DNA of 64,000 bases from Stropharia rugosoannulata (taxonomy: Eukaryota; Basidiomycota; Agaricomycetes; Agaricales; Strophariaceae), in NCBI GenBank assembly GCA_028532985.1, contig JANCIK010000004.1, forward strand, positions 3,534,001-3,598,000. Direction: 5' to 3'. Below the pieces are notes generated by a model. The model ran no database searches and was not told the DNA's origin. It was given only the letters and a program-made list of their open reading frames with translations. Position numbers and translations under genes: made by a program. Of this stretch, positions 11,816-22,119 are shown one piece after another (within the stretch, counting starts at the first letter, position 1; every line of letters begins with the position of its first letter).

Positions 11816-13908
11816 CTAGTTATTCTTTACAGTAGAGAATCCGACGTCTCGATACGCCCTCAACTGTTCGCCGTAGCGTATAATGCAGATTATAAACCTA
11901 ATGGTGTTATGCGGCGTTAATATTTTCAAGAGTAGTACAAGGCAGAAGACAAAGCGCACCCGGTTGCGATCCACAACACTACTGAATAAGCAGTCGTTGT
12001 GAAAACTATCCCGAAGGTATTAATCATGGGGAGAAGTGTAGCAATCCCTATCGACATAAGAATCGCACGCAATCCGCTGAATTATCTCTTCAGTTACTTG
12101 ATTCGTAAGGTAACTGAGGGACGTACTTATTAGCACCCAGGCTTTCTGCACTGCGGGAGTGCAAGACATCGACGAGGTATGCCGCACAAGGGCCGAACGC
12201 CATCTCGACCTGAAAAGCGTACGTCAATGACCTATTCAAGGGCACAAAGGTGGTGCATGCCTACCCCGACACTACTGGCGAAGAAGCACAGGAGGCACGC
12301 AGCCAGACCCAGGGGTCCATCGATGTACTTGTTCGCCAGCCCAAATAAGAGGAGGGGCACTGGTGCGTACACTCCGAACGGGAGGAGCGCTGCCCTTAGG
12401 CGGTCTTCCGGATACCAGTTTCCGCCGCGCTTGGCCTTCCATTTGATGACGGTTGCATCGGATATACGCCCTACCAGAGGAGCGCCCACTATAGAGAGAA
12501 TTAAAATAGGAGCTCAGCGGACAAAAAAGAGCAACACATACCGATGTATCCCAATCCGCCTGGGAAGAAGCAAAGGCCGACAAGAGCCTCGTTTTGTACG
12601 TTATATCGGACGCCCTGGTACATAAATAAGTAAGAAGATTGCGCTATATAAAAGCACTCGTGTTTACAAGAACATATGGCAATGGGATCAAGATAGCTGG
12701 TCAAAATCGTCAGTAAATACAATAACTTCAGACAGGAAAAACCAACCGAAAGCCGCCATTAAAGATGCAGAAGTTGCAAGGCACTAGTAGGGCAGGAACT
12801 CAAGTCAGCACATATATACAGAGTTGCAGAAGACGACATACGATGAGTAGCAGGGTTGGGCTCCTCAGCAGGTAAAGAGGTCGCAGAGGATTTATGAATA
12901 CAAATCTGCTCCTGTATCGGTCACCTTCTTCTAGCTTTAGTTTATCTATCCCGCGAGCTCCAGGCTGACTTGTTTCAGGGAAGGATAAGGACATAGCCAC
13001 AAAAGCTATTAGTCCCACCACACCTATACTGCCTTGCATGATTCTCCAGGAGAAGTAGTGACTAACAATACCTGGATACCTGGAATTGAGTCACTTTACT
13101 TGTCACATAGAGCAAAACAGTTACCTCCTATGAACGGGGAGAAGGGCGGGCCCAAGAGCGAGATCTGTATGATATAAATAAATATGCTCCGCAAAAGAAC
13201 GAAGCATTTGGGAAAGGCAAATCAACATACACTAAAAAATATGCCCATGGCACGACCGCGTTCTTCCAGCTTGTACATGTCCCCGACGACTCCGGCTCCT
13301 ACAACCTGAGCAGGCGCTGCGCCCACTGACTGTAGAAATCGCCAGAACAATAAATTGGGAACATTTTGCGAAAGCGCTACTCCAAGGGACCCTATTATCA
13401 TGACGGGCAGGGAGCATAGGTAAACCGGCCGACGTCCATCTATACATTACGGACAATGTGAGTATGACCCGTATTTCGAGATCTTTGTCAAAATATAACG
13501 GACAGAACGTTGAGTACGAGCTGCCGATCAGTCCTCCCACTGAGCCAGAGAATGCAGATATACTAACTGCCAAACTGCACGTAAAATTTTGAGCAAGAGC
13601 CAACAGTCCAAATAGATATCATGGACCAACTTAACGACAGACCCAGTCGAGTTGAGATCCCTCGCAACAATGGGAATAGATGGTGTAAATGTTCCAGTGA
13701 CGAATACTAAGTATTTTGCAACACCAGTCAATCAGCACTCTCGATCAGAGGTACAGGATAGCGGGAACTTTTACTGACGCGGGAGAATTCCACAGCATGA
13801 GATCAGGACCAGTATGACTGCCTTCCGCGCGGGAGAGAAGCGCTTGTATACCGCGTCATGATCAGTCTCCGAGGTCGACGAAAGAAGGGGGCTGTCTTCT
13901 GCAACCAT
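11816..13908 (-). CDS. MFS transporter, DHA1-like (copy 2)
   Basis: Paralogue of the adjacent MFS gene with the same exon order. The start is ATG at 13908 (MVAEDSPLLSSTSETDHD), followed by helix 1 FVTGTFTPSIPIVARDLNST. The sequence includes VVGDMYKLEERGRAMGIFF at about 13240-13290, SFPETSQPGARGIDKLKLEE, EALVGLCFFPGGLGYI, RGGNWYPEDRLRAALLPFG, and a C-terminal exon reading CIIRYGEQLRAYRDVGFSTV. That last exon joins in frame from a donor near 11979 and stops at 11816-11818. It should be a proton-driven exporter of unknown substrate. A TATTTATA element on the minus strand at about 13968-13975 lies 60 bases upstream of the start. Reading through the last intron instead would give a C-terminus ending YYS. 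Confidence 0.76.
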
Positions 13909-13967
13909 GGTCGCGTGGAAAGAGAAATGAGGGGAGGGTTTTACGGAAAACTAGGTGCGAACGGGTG

Positions 13968-13975
13968 TATAAATA
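13968..13975 (-). promoter_or_regulatory. TATA-like element upstream of MFS copy 2
   Basis: TATTTATA on the minus strand about 60 bases before the ATG at 13908, a usual distance for a fungal TATA box. The assignment rests on position and sequence only. Confidence 0.3.
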
Positions 13976-14371
13976 CCAGTAGACTCGGCAATATTAAGTG
14001 ATGGAGTCATACACTTCTTCTGAGTATGAAATCTAAAATAGCCAATTAGCGCATACGTAGTGAGAAACCGTACGATGCCCCGCCTCTTAGTAAAGAAGTT
14101 CGCAGTTCATTTATACTCATAGGACTCGTCGCGTTTTTCGAATTAACACATTCAGAGATTTGAACTGTCCAGAATCAGCGGGTTGAGGCGTGCTATCCCT
14201 GGAATAGTTACAGTGACAGAGGAAGGGCTTCATGCATCCTTTCAATATTACGTCCGTCATGAACCATCTATCCGATTGTAAAACATCCATAAGGAGTTCT
14301 TTAATCTATGTGTTCGGGAGCTCCACCACTTGGACAACGGCTGGAATGTTGCAAATCGTACCAGGGAGTGT
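13976..14371. other. Intergenic region
   Basis: About 0.4 kb between the MFS copy 2 promoter and the end of ATG101, with no supported gene. The plus-strand frame 14232-14567 is mostly the antisense of the last ATG101 exon. Confidence 0.45.
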
Positions 14372-15173
14372 TCAACCGATCTCTGAATTGGCAACTTTCA
14401 CAACGACCTTGAAAGGAAACGGAGAGATAGTGGAGGCGTCTGTGATGGGAGGAACAACTGCGCGGCCCCGCTCAGATGAAGTATATTTGATCAAAGTTTG
14501 TATCGTCTCGGTGAGTGTGGTGGTCAGGTTCCGTTCAAATGTCAGCCGATCTAGTCGCTTGGATTAATTTCATAGAGCAGATAGTCCCGAAAGGTAAATA
14601 CCTCGATCTGTTTTTGGTTGTCGCAGTTCAGCGTTGATAACCCTTTGTACAGTTTTGTCAGAAAGGTTCCAGCAACATACATAGTAGGGAAGTGCACCAT
14701 TGTTCCCAAGGCACCTCTTCCTCACCAATCGAAAACCAATTCTTCTTGAGCTTCTTTTCAGAGATTGTGATGATTATCTGCATGGCATTAGTGGCACGCA
14801 TACATTCAACTTTTAAAGGGCCTCACCTGCCCCTTCTTGCTCACTCCACCTTCTATAGCCTTCCAGTAGGCATCCACTTTGTCGTTTATCAACGTCTCGG
14901 TTTCGGGATCTGATACACCGGGCTACTTGGACAGTTTAACAGGAAACAACTTGAGAGGATGACCCAGCTTACCATAGTAACATCGAGAACCTCAAACGTC
15001 CGAGGCTTTATATTTCCGAAAAGGCGGTGAAATAGGATGGCGTGAAGTACTCCATGCAGCGCATCTTTGGCAGTGAGACGATCCAACACCTACATGTATC
15101 AGTTAAAAGAAGGTAAACATACAAATGAGCATACCAGGTCTATCGTGATTGTTGGTAAGACTGAATTACTCAT
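14372..15173 (-). CDS. ATG101: Autophagy-related protein 101
   Basis: HORMA-fold subunit of the ATG1/ULK1 initiation complex, which binds and stabilises ATG13 and helps recruit downstream factors to the phagophore. Exons I can join are 15173-15135 (MSNSVLPTITIDL), 15089-14973 (VLDRLTAKDALHGVLHAILF, then RLFGNIKPRTFEVLDVTM), 14922-14827 (PGVSDPETETLINDKVDAYW), an exon with EKKLKKNWFSIGEEEVPWEQ, a short exon VINAELRQPKTDR, and a last exon ending FPFKVVVKVANSEIG at the TGA 14372-14374. The reconstructed length of about 183 aa fits fungal ATG101. The NWF in the fourth exon sits where the WF-finger motif lies in this family. All junctions keep frame. Having ATG101 rather than ATG29/31 is normal for basidiomycetes. 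Divergent from the gene at 15525. Confidence 0.93.
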
Positions 15174-15524
15174 TGATATTACAACTTCGAGTTGGGCAGA
15201 TAGATGCTGTCGAATATGCTCTCTAATTCATAAATGTACAAAATGTGAAAGTAGATGATTGTGAAAGTAGAAGATAAAGAAGTAACGACAGGAGCTCGTA
15301 GTAAGCCACGATGACCGCGAGATACCAGAACCCTAACCTCAGGCAGGCGCCATGTCTGGTTGATTTGTTACCTGGTTTCACCCACACTTTCACTTGTTTT
15401 CCCTTTCTCCTTGTTCTTCTTCTCCTTTCTTGATTGTTATGCCCGGATACTGCTAGCTATAGCCAATAATTACACTTGCACATAGGATACGACTCACGAC
15501 CCCGCCTGCTTACTGAACTGCATC
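15174..15524. promoter_or_regulatory. Divergent promoter region, ATG101 and the 785-aa protein gene
   Basis: The 351 bases between two oppositely oriented start codons (15173 minus, 15525 plus) must contain both promoters. A pyrimidine-rich stretch lies at about 15375-15435. I see no clear TATA box. Confidence 0.5.
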
Positions 15525-17936
15525 ATGGGAGACAACATCGTCGGGCTTTCTCTGCCAGGGTCGAGCTCCGGAGACCGAGTTACAATGTACCTGGACGAAC
15601 TATCACGGAAGCGAAAAGCTATTTCACAGTTTAGAGAAGTGCCACAGTCTCCTCCACGTCCCTCGTCAATACACGAGGACGAAGCCACTCGCGATCAGCG
15701 CATCCAGACAATTCGGGAACGTACTATGGAGGCCTGGTCAAACACGAACGGCAACCCGGCTGACGGTCAATGGGTCTTTCTTTCGCAAATCTTGAAGATG
15801 AATGTTACGAGTGGACGTGATGGACGATGGCTGGGTACCAGGACGGACACTAGCAGGGCTAAACCGCTCAGCGACGGCAAATATTGGATTAATGCGAAAA
15901 CCGAGTCAGAGTGGTTGGAGTGGGAGGCTCGCGACGATGAGGAGCGGCGACTCCACGAAAAGGTTGAGAACTGGAAGCGAACAGTCGACGCGCAGTATAC
16001 TTTCAGCAATGTTGAAATCCCACCATTGGCGGAGGCTTCAACTTCACAACCTCAAAAATCTCCGAAATCGTCGCAAAAGAAACACCCTCAGAGGCAGAAG
16101 ATTGCGACTATGAAGACATCGGGTTCTGTTCCCAAAGGTGTCATAAAGTCCTTGTCATTCAACGACCCGTTGAAGAACAATTCATTATTTGGCTTTTCTG
16201 TCGTTAAGCGCACAGCGAGCGCCACCGCAAAGCCAAAGGACAAGTCTGACAACGTAGTGAAGGGATCTTCTCAGCCTTCGCAGTCGCAGAACAAGAATGG
16301 CAAAGACATTGCTGATTACACTGATTTTGTATGTGTTATTTTGTTCAACATCATCAAGTCCCAATTAAAATAGCTGTAATAGTCCCTGCTGCCCCCATCA
16401 TTTGCTATGGTCGAATCTTCGACTCCCAAGCCACAGTCAAAGCTCAAGTCCAAATCAGCTAATGCTCACAAACCCGACGTCATCCCAGAAGTTGCGCAAG
16501 AGTGCTCTCTAAATCCCGAACCATTCTCCATTCCGTATCCTCCTTCTCCGGACACTCCTTCCTCTGCTCGTGATAAACGCACCGCCGGACTGCAAACATC
16601 TTTTTCTTTACCTGCGATACCTCCCTCAACTCCGCCGCGAAACCTCACTCAAACAACCGCCAATAAATTATTGAATTCTACCACTCTTTCTTCTACTCGT
16701 CAAGAGGTCAATGTAAATAACAAACGACCTGCGGAGTACAATACTCCGCAGAGCGGCGACACCGATAGTCGTGTCTTGAAAAAGGCACGCACATTGCCAT
16801 CGCTGCCCGTATCCCCTACCCATCCTTCTCTTCGTGCTCAGCGCGTTTTGATTCCTTCTACCGTGCTCCCGCAGAAGACCATACCGGATGTTGTTCCTGC
16901 TACTAAATCTTCTGCACCTGCTGTAGAACCAGCTCTCGACATAAACGCCCCGTGTACACCGGTAAAGCAGGCAATACCCACGCTGCGCGAACTCCTGGCT
17001 AGTAAGAAAAAGAGAAAGCGCAAAACAGGGTCACCTAATCTGCTAACGCGAAGAGCAGCCGCAGCGGACAAGCTAGAGGATAAACAAGTGGATAAAGACG
17101 CGCTTAAGCTAGCTCGCAAATCTCCACCGCCTTTTATTCCTTTGTCGCAAATGCGCAAATCTGCCTCCCCTCCTGCCCCGCAAATGCTCTCTTCATCGCC
17201 AATTTCTCCACGGAAGTCGCCGACTCCCGCTCCCCGGCAACCAGTCACGGATCCCTACGCAGATGACGCAGATTTCTCCGCTATTCTTGCTGCCCCGCCT
17301 GCACGCAGCAGCCAGAACGGATACGACCCCCTGTTCGATCCGTATGCGGATTATCCGATTGACTCGCCCACTAAGTCGTTGTCCTCGATCGCAGATTCGG
17401 ACGAAGAGGAAGATGACGAAGAGGAGGAAGAGGGAGCAAATGACACCAGACTGACAGGGGCCTGGAACCCCGTCCTAGCGACTGGGTTCGGTATACAGCC
17501 CTTCGCCTTCAACCCTCCTGCGACGTCGACACAAGTCGGATCTGGTGCTGCGCCCGCGCCCGTGCAGGCGGCAGACAGTTGGGAGAGCATATACGGGCCT
17601 TCATCGAATAAAGGCACTGCCCAGGGCACCTCCAACGCCCCCGGCACGGTCAGCAGCGCCGTGGACGAGCGGGACAAATACGTCTTCCCTTCGAGCATCC
17701 CATCGATGCCCTCTACCACTGAGTCGCAGCGGCGGCACAAGACCGCGGCAGACCTGCCCCCTATATCCTCTGCTGGCTTCCCGGCGTATAACTCGCAGTT
17801 CGCTGCGGAGCTCGCGCGGCGCGTGGACACTGTGGACAGGCTGCTGGAGCGCGACACCTCGGTGTATGATGCCTGGATACGCGACCCGACGCCGGAAGCG
17901 CAGGTTGCGCCAGGTGGGATGGAAGACAGCCCGTAA
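15525..17936 (+). CDS. Hypothetical 785-aa low-complexity, probably nuclear protein
   Basis: Two exons, 15525-16328 and 16383-17936, joined over a 54-nt intron (donor GTATGT, acceptor AATAG). The N-terminal 160 residues are the most ordered-looking part: MGDNIVGLSLPGSSSGDRVT, YLDELSRKRKAISQFREVP and a segment QWVFLSQILKMNVTSGRDGR. The rest is rich in S, P and K with many SP/TP sites, a basic cluster KKKRKRK suggesting a nuclear localisation signal, and an acidic run of about 12 residues (DSDEEEDDEEEEE). Repeated DPYADDAD and DPYADYP motifs precede the acidic run. A short predicted helix FAAELARRVDTVDRLLERD closes the protein. I do not recognise the family; a chromatin or cell-cycle adaptor is possible but unproven. 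Confidence 0.75.
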
Positions 17937-18275
17937 ACCGTAAAGTTACCAAACCAAAGAACATGTATCAACTGTACATATGGGAATATTGGTGCGGCAT
18001 GTTTTTGCAATGCCACTAGCGATGTCCATTATATTCGTTATGATGCAAACTCATGCTCACCTCATTGTTTGTGTTGGCTGACGCTTGTCTGGTGACTACT
18101 TATATTCATTCCATTGACTTGTATTTAGCCGTGGACGTCTGTATTTGTGCCAGGTTTGGCACTGTATTTGTTTCTAAGCATCCAACCTATTTTCGAGGAT
18201 CTTTGTATCTCTTTAGTGTACAAAGCTGCAAGGAATGACTGATGATGTGTACAAATTCTCAGAACCACTTTTTCC
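17937..18275. other. Convergent 3' intergenic region
   Basis: Downstream sequences of the 785-aa protein gene (plus) and the GMC oxidoreductase (minus). It is AT-rich with nothing gene-like. Confidence 0.5.
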
Positions 18276-20435
18276 CTAGACAATGTCATACTTTGTCTTG
18301 ATGATATCCCCTAATCTCTCCGCAATGACATAGACATGCGTCTGGATGTGGCATTCGGGTATAAAAGGCTACGTGCAGTGGAATTAGCACTTAAGTTCAA
18401 GAGTTGACTACCACTGACCGGCACTCACGAAAATACTGGCATCAATTACGCGAAGACCTTCTACTCCCCATACTTCCCCGGTGGAGTTGACCGCACTATT
18501 CTTATCGTTTGTCCCCATCCTGACAGTACAGCAGGGGTGATTGACAGTGGCACTATAGTTCCGCGCGAATTTTTCTTTCTCCTCATCGGTGTGCGCCTCT
18601 GCTAGTGGACCCACAGGTCCTACGACATATCCGTCCCATGCCGAAGCACTCAAGAACGTTTGTGCGTCCTTGATCGTCTGCACCATAGCTTTGACGTCGA
18701 ATGGGTGCGTGTAAAGGCCGAGGTCAATTAGTGGCTGGGCAAAAGGATCAGATGAGGCGAGCGATACGGAGCCCTCTGGATTATTGTAAGTAAATACAAA
18801 TTGAGAGGTACAGTTAAACATACCAGATAATGCGCTGGAGACAGCTGCTAGCACGGTCATATAGTACCCTTCTGTAGGAGGGGGGCTCCCAGCAAATGCG
18901 GCGAATCCGTCGACAAAGATCATTTCCGCATGCCCAGCTCCAAGTCCGCTGGCGGGATCGGCATCCACTCCCCACTTCGAGTCCCACCCATTTTCAGTGC
19001 CAGGGAGCCTGAGATATCCCTGCGTGTTTCCGGGAGAGTCAACAAAGAAGCCCGTTTTCGTGGCTATCCATTGCTCCAGCGTCGCACCAAATTTGGCTCT
19101 GTCGCGCACTAACGCATCGAAAGTGCTGGTGGAATTGACTCTATAATGGTTGGCCAGGATAGGGTGGTCTGCAAAGTGCTGGCCCACGGCAGGGAGGTCG
19201 ACGAGTGGCTCGATGCCGTGCGATTGTAGGTGGGCTGCTGGACCTATACCGGAAAGGAGGAGGATCTGGGGAGAGCCTATAACACCTGCACTCAAAATGA
19301 TTTCCTTTGTGGCAGTCAAGGTATGGCGCTTTGAGTCTACAAATAATCGTCAGTATGGAACCAAGAGTAACTAATGGATAGAATTTACCAGGCTCGTTCT
19401 TCCTGCCAACTTCAATTGCTCTTATCACCTCTTTCCCTCCAGATTTGCCACTCGAAACAAGCTTGGTGACTTGCCACCCTGTTAATACAGTCATGTTCAA
19501 CCTATGCAAAGCTGGAGCAAGGTAAGCAGTAGCGGAGCTACTGCGTTTCCCGCCGCCTATAGTGGACGGCATGTATCCAATTCCCAAGCACTCGCCGTCG
19601 TTCAAGTCAACTTTCCAGCGAAAGCGGCCGCCCAGTTCTCGGGAGGCGTTCTCTACCCGTTTATCAAGCTGAGTTGGGTACCCCGCAATGCTAACTTCCA
19701 CAGGCCCGTCGGATCCATACAAAGAGGGAATTATTTGATCGGTGGTGTTGTGGTTGTCTGCCGGAGGGACTATTTTGCAAGACTGAAATGCAAAATCAGA
19801 CATATATGAGGTGGGAGGTGACACAGAAAGCGACCTTTTTATAGTACTTCTCTACATTCTGCCACTTCCAACCTTCGTCGCCCGTCACCTCGGCCCACTT
19901 TGCCCATTGGTCATTGGCGCCTCTGTTCCAGGTGAAGAAATCTGCATAGCAGATATTTAGCTATTGATGAAATGGAAAGCGCAAGATGATGTACACACTT
20001 ATTGCACTACTTCCGCCTAACGCCAGTCCTCTGGAGAACTTGAGAGTTCTTCCGTTGAGTCCCTTCTGCGGGACTGTGGTGTACTTCCAATCGACATCCG
20101 AGCCTGGAAGAGTTACACACAAGAATGGTACTGCGGTGTGAATATTATCTTCTGTGCTGGTAAATTTAGCAAGTAAAATTGCTGTAAGTCGAATTTAAAC
20201 GAAAACCCGTGGTAGTATATACGTACCTGTCTCCTGCTTCGACGACGAGGACGTTGACATCGGGGTTTTCACTCAGCCTATTTGCCATAACACATCCTGC
20301 AGTCCCACCTTATGTCCAGCACTTGTCAGTAATCTAGGCCAGTGAGTCAGGAAGGTAAAACGTACCACCGATGATGATAAAGTCATACTCGATGCGCGGA
20401 AGCTCATCGACTGATGTGATGTACTTTCTTGCCAT
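18276..20435 (-). CDS. GMC oxidoreductase, aryl-alcohol-oxidase-like (GMC 1)
   Basis: FAD-dependent GMC oxidase/dehydrogenase of the AA3 type. The chosen start is ATG at 20435: ARKYITSVDELPRIEYDF then IIIGG, spliced to GTAGCVMANRLSENPDVNVL, which is the Rossmann GxGxxG plus the acidic residue that binds FAD. Later exons give the GMC signature LKFSRGLALGGSSAIN and FTWNRGANDQW, then EIILSAGVIGSPQILLLSGI (GMC signature 2). The active-site part is TVNHPCCTVRMG, and the last exon (18368-18276) reads FIPECHIQTHVYVIAERLGD with the second catalytic His, ending in TAG. The frame is intact over about eight exons. No signal peptide is seen at this start, whereas its relative at 52773 has one; an unseen 5' exon may exist. 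Likely substrates are aromatic or aliphatic alcohols, with H2O2 as product if it is an oxidase. Confidence 0.82.
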
Positions 20436-22119
20436 AGGTCTCACGGGTCTTATTAGTGGACTTGCACATACTGCGTTATAGCTTATAAGTATGCGCGGCA
20501 TGCCATGTGCTTAGTCTATAACGTGGGTAAGAACGGGGATGTCGGCACCATTGCGGTCGAAAGAGGATATCTCGCATACCGTCGCATGCCGGGAACTGTG
20601 CCCAGACGAGATTTATGGAATATTCTTTGACTGATGTCAGTAGAAGCATCCATATTTACAGGTCTGAGCTGAGTGTCGTCCAGCAAGCCGGCAGAAAGAA
20701 CAAGATCCCTGGTGCCGTGTCGTTCTTCAGTGGTTTGACTTGAACAACTGGACACTTCTGGTGACAAGAAGAACCATCACTAGGGTCCAGATTCTAATTT
20801 CTTTCTGAGCAGAGACGTTTTATGTGATATCAGTGAGCTATTCAATGAGCTGTATGGTGTTGAGTGGACAGGTCGAGGTGAACATAGTCAATATGGTTAA
20901 CCTCAGGACAGATTATCGATAAGAAAGGGTTTGCCTGCGACCTCGCTGATGCGGCTCTTGACCACATCTGTCATCGGCGTTGGGTTTTGGCATATAGATG
21001 CTGAAGAGCTTATAGACATCGCGTCCCTCTCATCCGAGGCCATGGGGGTTAGAGGAAAGGGAGTTTCCGAATTAAGGGAGTGAGCGGCCCGGTCACTGTT
21101 CTCTCCACGAGGCCTGCTAGGGGTATGAGCTTTAGTCATTGCGACGAAAATAAGAGAGATGTCCGAAGCAGCTGCTAATTGATCTCAAGCTTAAGTCTCA
21201 GGGAGGTGTCTTCTCTGCTTCTTTACTTTGAGATATTAGAAAACAGTGTGAGTATGAAGTATTTTTTGTCACTGAATTAGGATATCTATTTTTATCGCAC
21301 CTCTCATAACCCAATTTCTGAATAAACTCTCAAAACAAAAACGTGTAAGCATAAGGGACATTGCCAGTGCTTTTTGTTACTCGAGGGTCGCACAAGTCAG
21401 CCAGTCATTATGTGGATCATTCCGGGCTAGAAAGTAAGAAGACGTGTAAATTCTGTGGTTAGTGCGATCATGATGCTGTTTGTAGTAGGCAATAGCGAGA
21501 CTATTAGTAAGACTTGGCTAGGGTCGCTGGTTGGTCAACGATATCGGGATTCGGGAAGTAGTTATGTACACGTTAACAGTGAGAAGGCACGCGTATGTCG
21601 CACCATACAGTGTATTTTCTCAGTGCAACCCCATAGTTTCCGAGCCGAGACCGACAATTTTCTCTGAATGGAACTGCATGACAGAAATGATGATTATCGA
21701 TGCTGGCACCAACACATATGCGTAAAATGGACGATGGCAGAGCCGGGGAGTCCGGGGAGTGCGCAAGGCCGAGCGGGAGCGTTCTGCTCGCCGAGCGTGA
21801 TATTTATTTTGGGCGGCCTCGTGCAAAGGCAGTGCAGCGTCGGAGAATGTAAACGCCAAAGGAAGTGCAGTGCTTATGTCATACTTCCCACCAGCCAGTC
21901 TTTCTTGAGTCGCCCTCCGGCGAACCCACGCCAGCACTCATCCACCCATCCACAGACGACCCGCCCGCCAGACTCTCGACGCCGATGGCAGACCTCTAAG
22001 CCCATGTATACTCCGTCCGTGCCCCGCCTTTGCTTCCTGTCTTTGCCCTCGGCTGACCTCGCTGATTGCCTTGCAATATATTATTCATTTGCCACATAGG
22101 ATATCCCGCGCCCACGACG
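20436..22119. other. Intergenic region with one weak minus-strand ORF
   Basis: About 1.7 kb between the start of GMC 1 and the 1179-aa protein gene. Apart from the small candidate at 20903-21139, I see no gene. The stretch from 21860 to 22119 becomes C-rich on the plus strand and probably belongs to the promoter or 5' UTR of the next gene. Confidence 0.45.
20903..21139 (-). CDS. Possible small disordered protein, 78 aa
   Basis: A single open frame with a real ATG at 21139 and third positions that look like neighbouring coding sequence. The product (MTKAHTPSRPRGENSD at the start, KSRISEVAGKPFLIDNLS at the end) is S/P/T-rich with no domain. It could be a first exon, a genuine microprotein or chance. 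It lies upstream of GMC 1 on the same strand, so it could also be transcribed with that gene's leader. Confidence 0.25.
   Translation of the reverse strand: MTKAHTPSRPRGENSDRAAHSLNSETPFPLTPMASDERDAMSISSSASICQNPTPMTDVVKSRISEVAGKPFLIDNLS

Noticed and set aside
14232..14567. Plus-strand frame of 111 codons
   Set aside because: Antisense of the last ATG101 exon, which is strongly supported on the minus strand.
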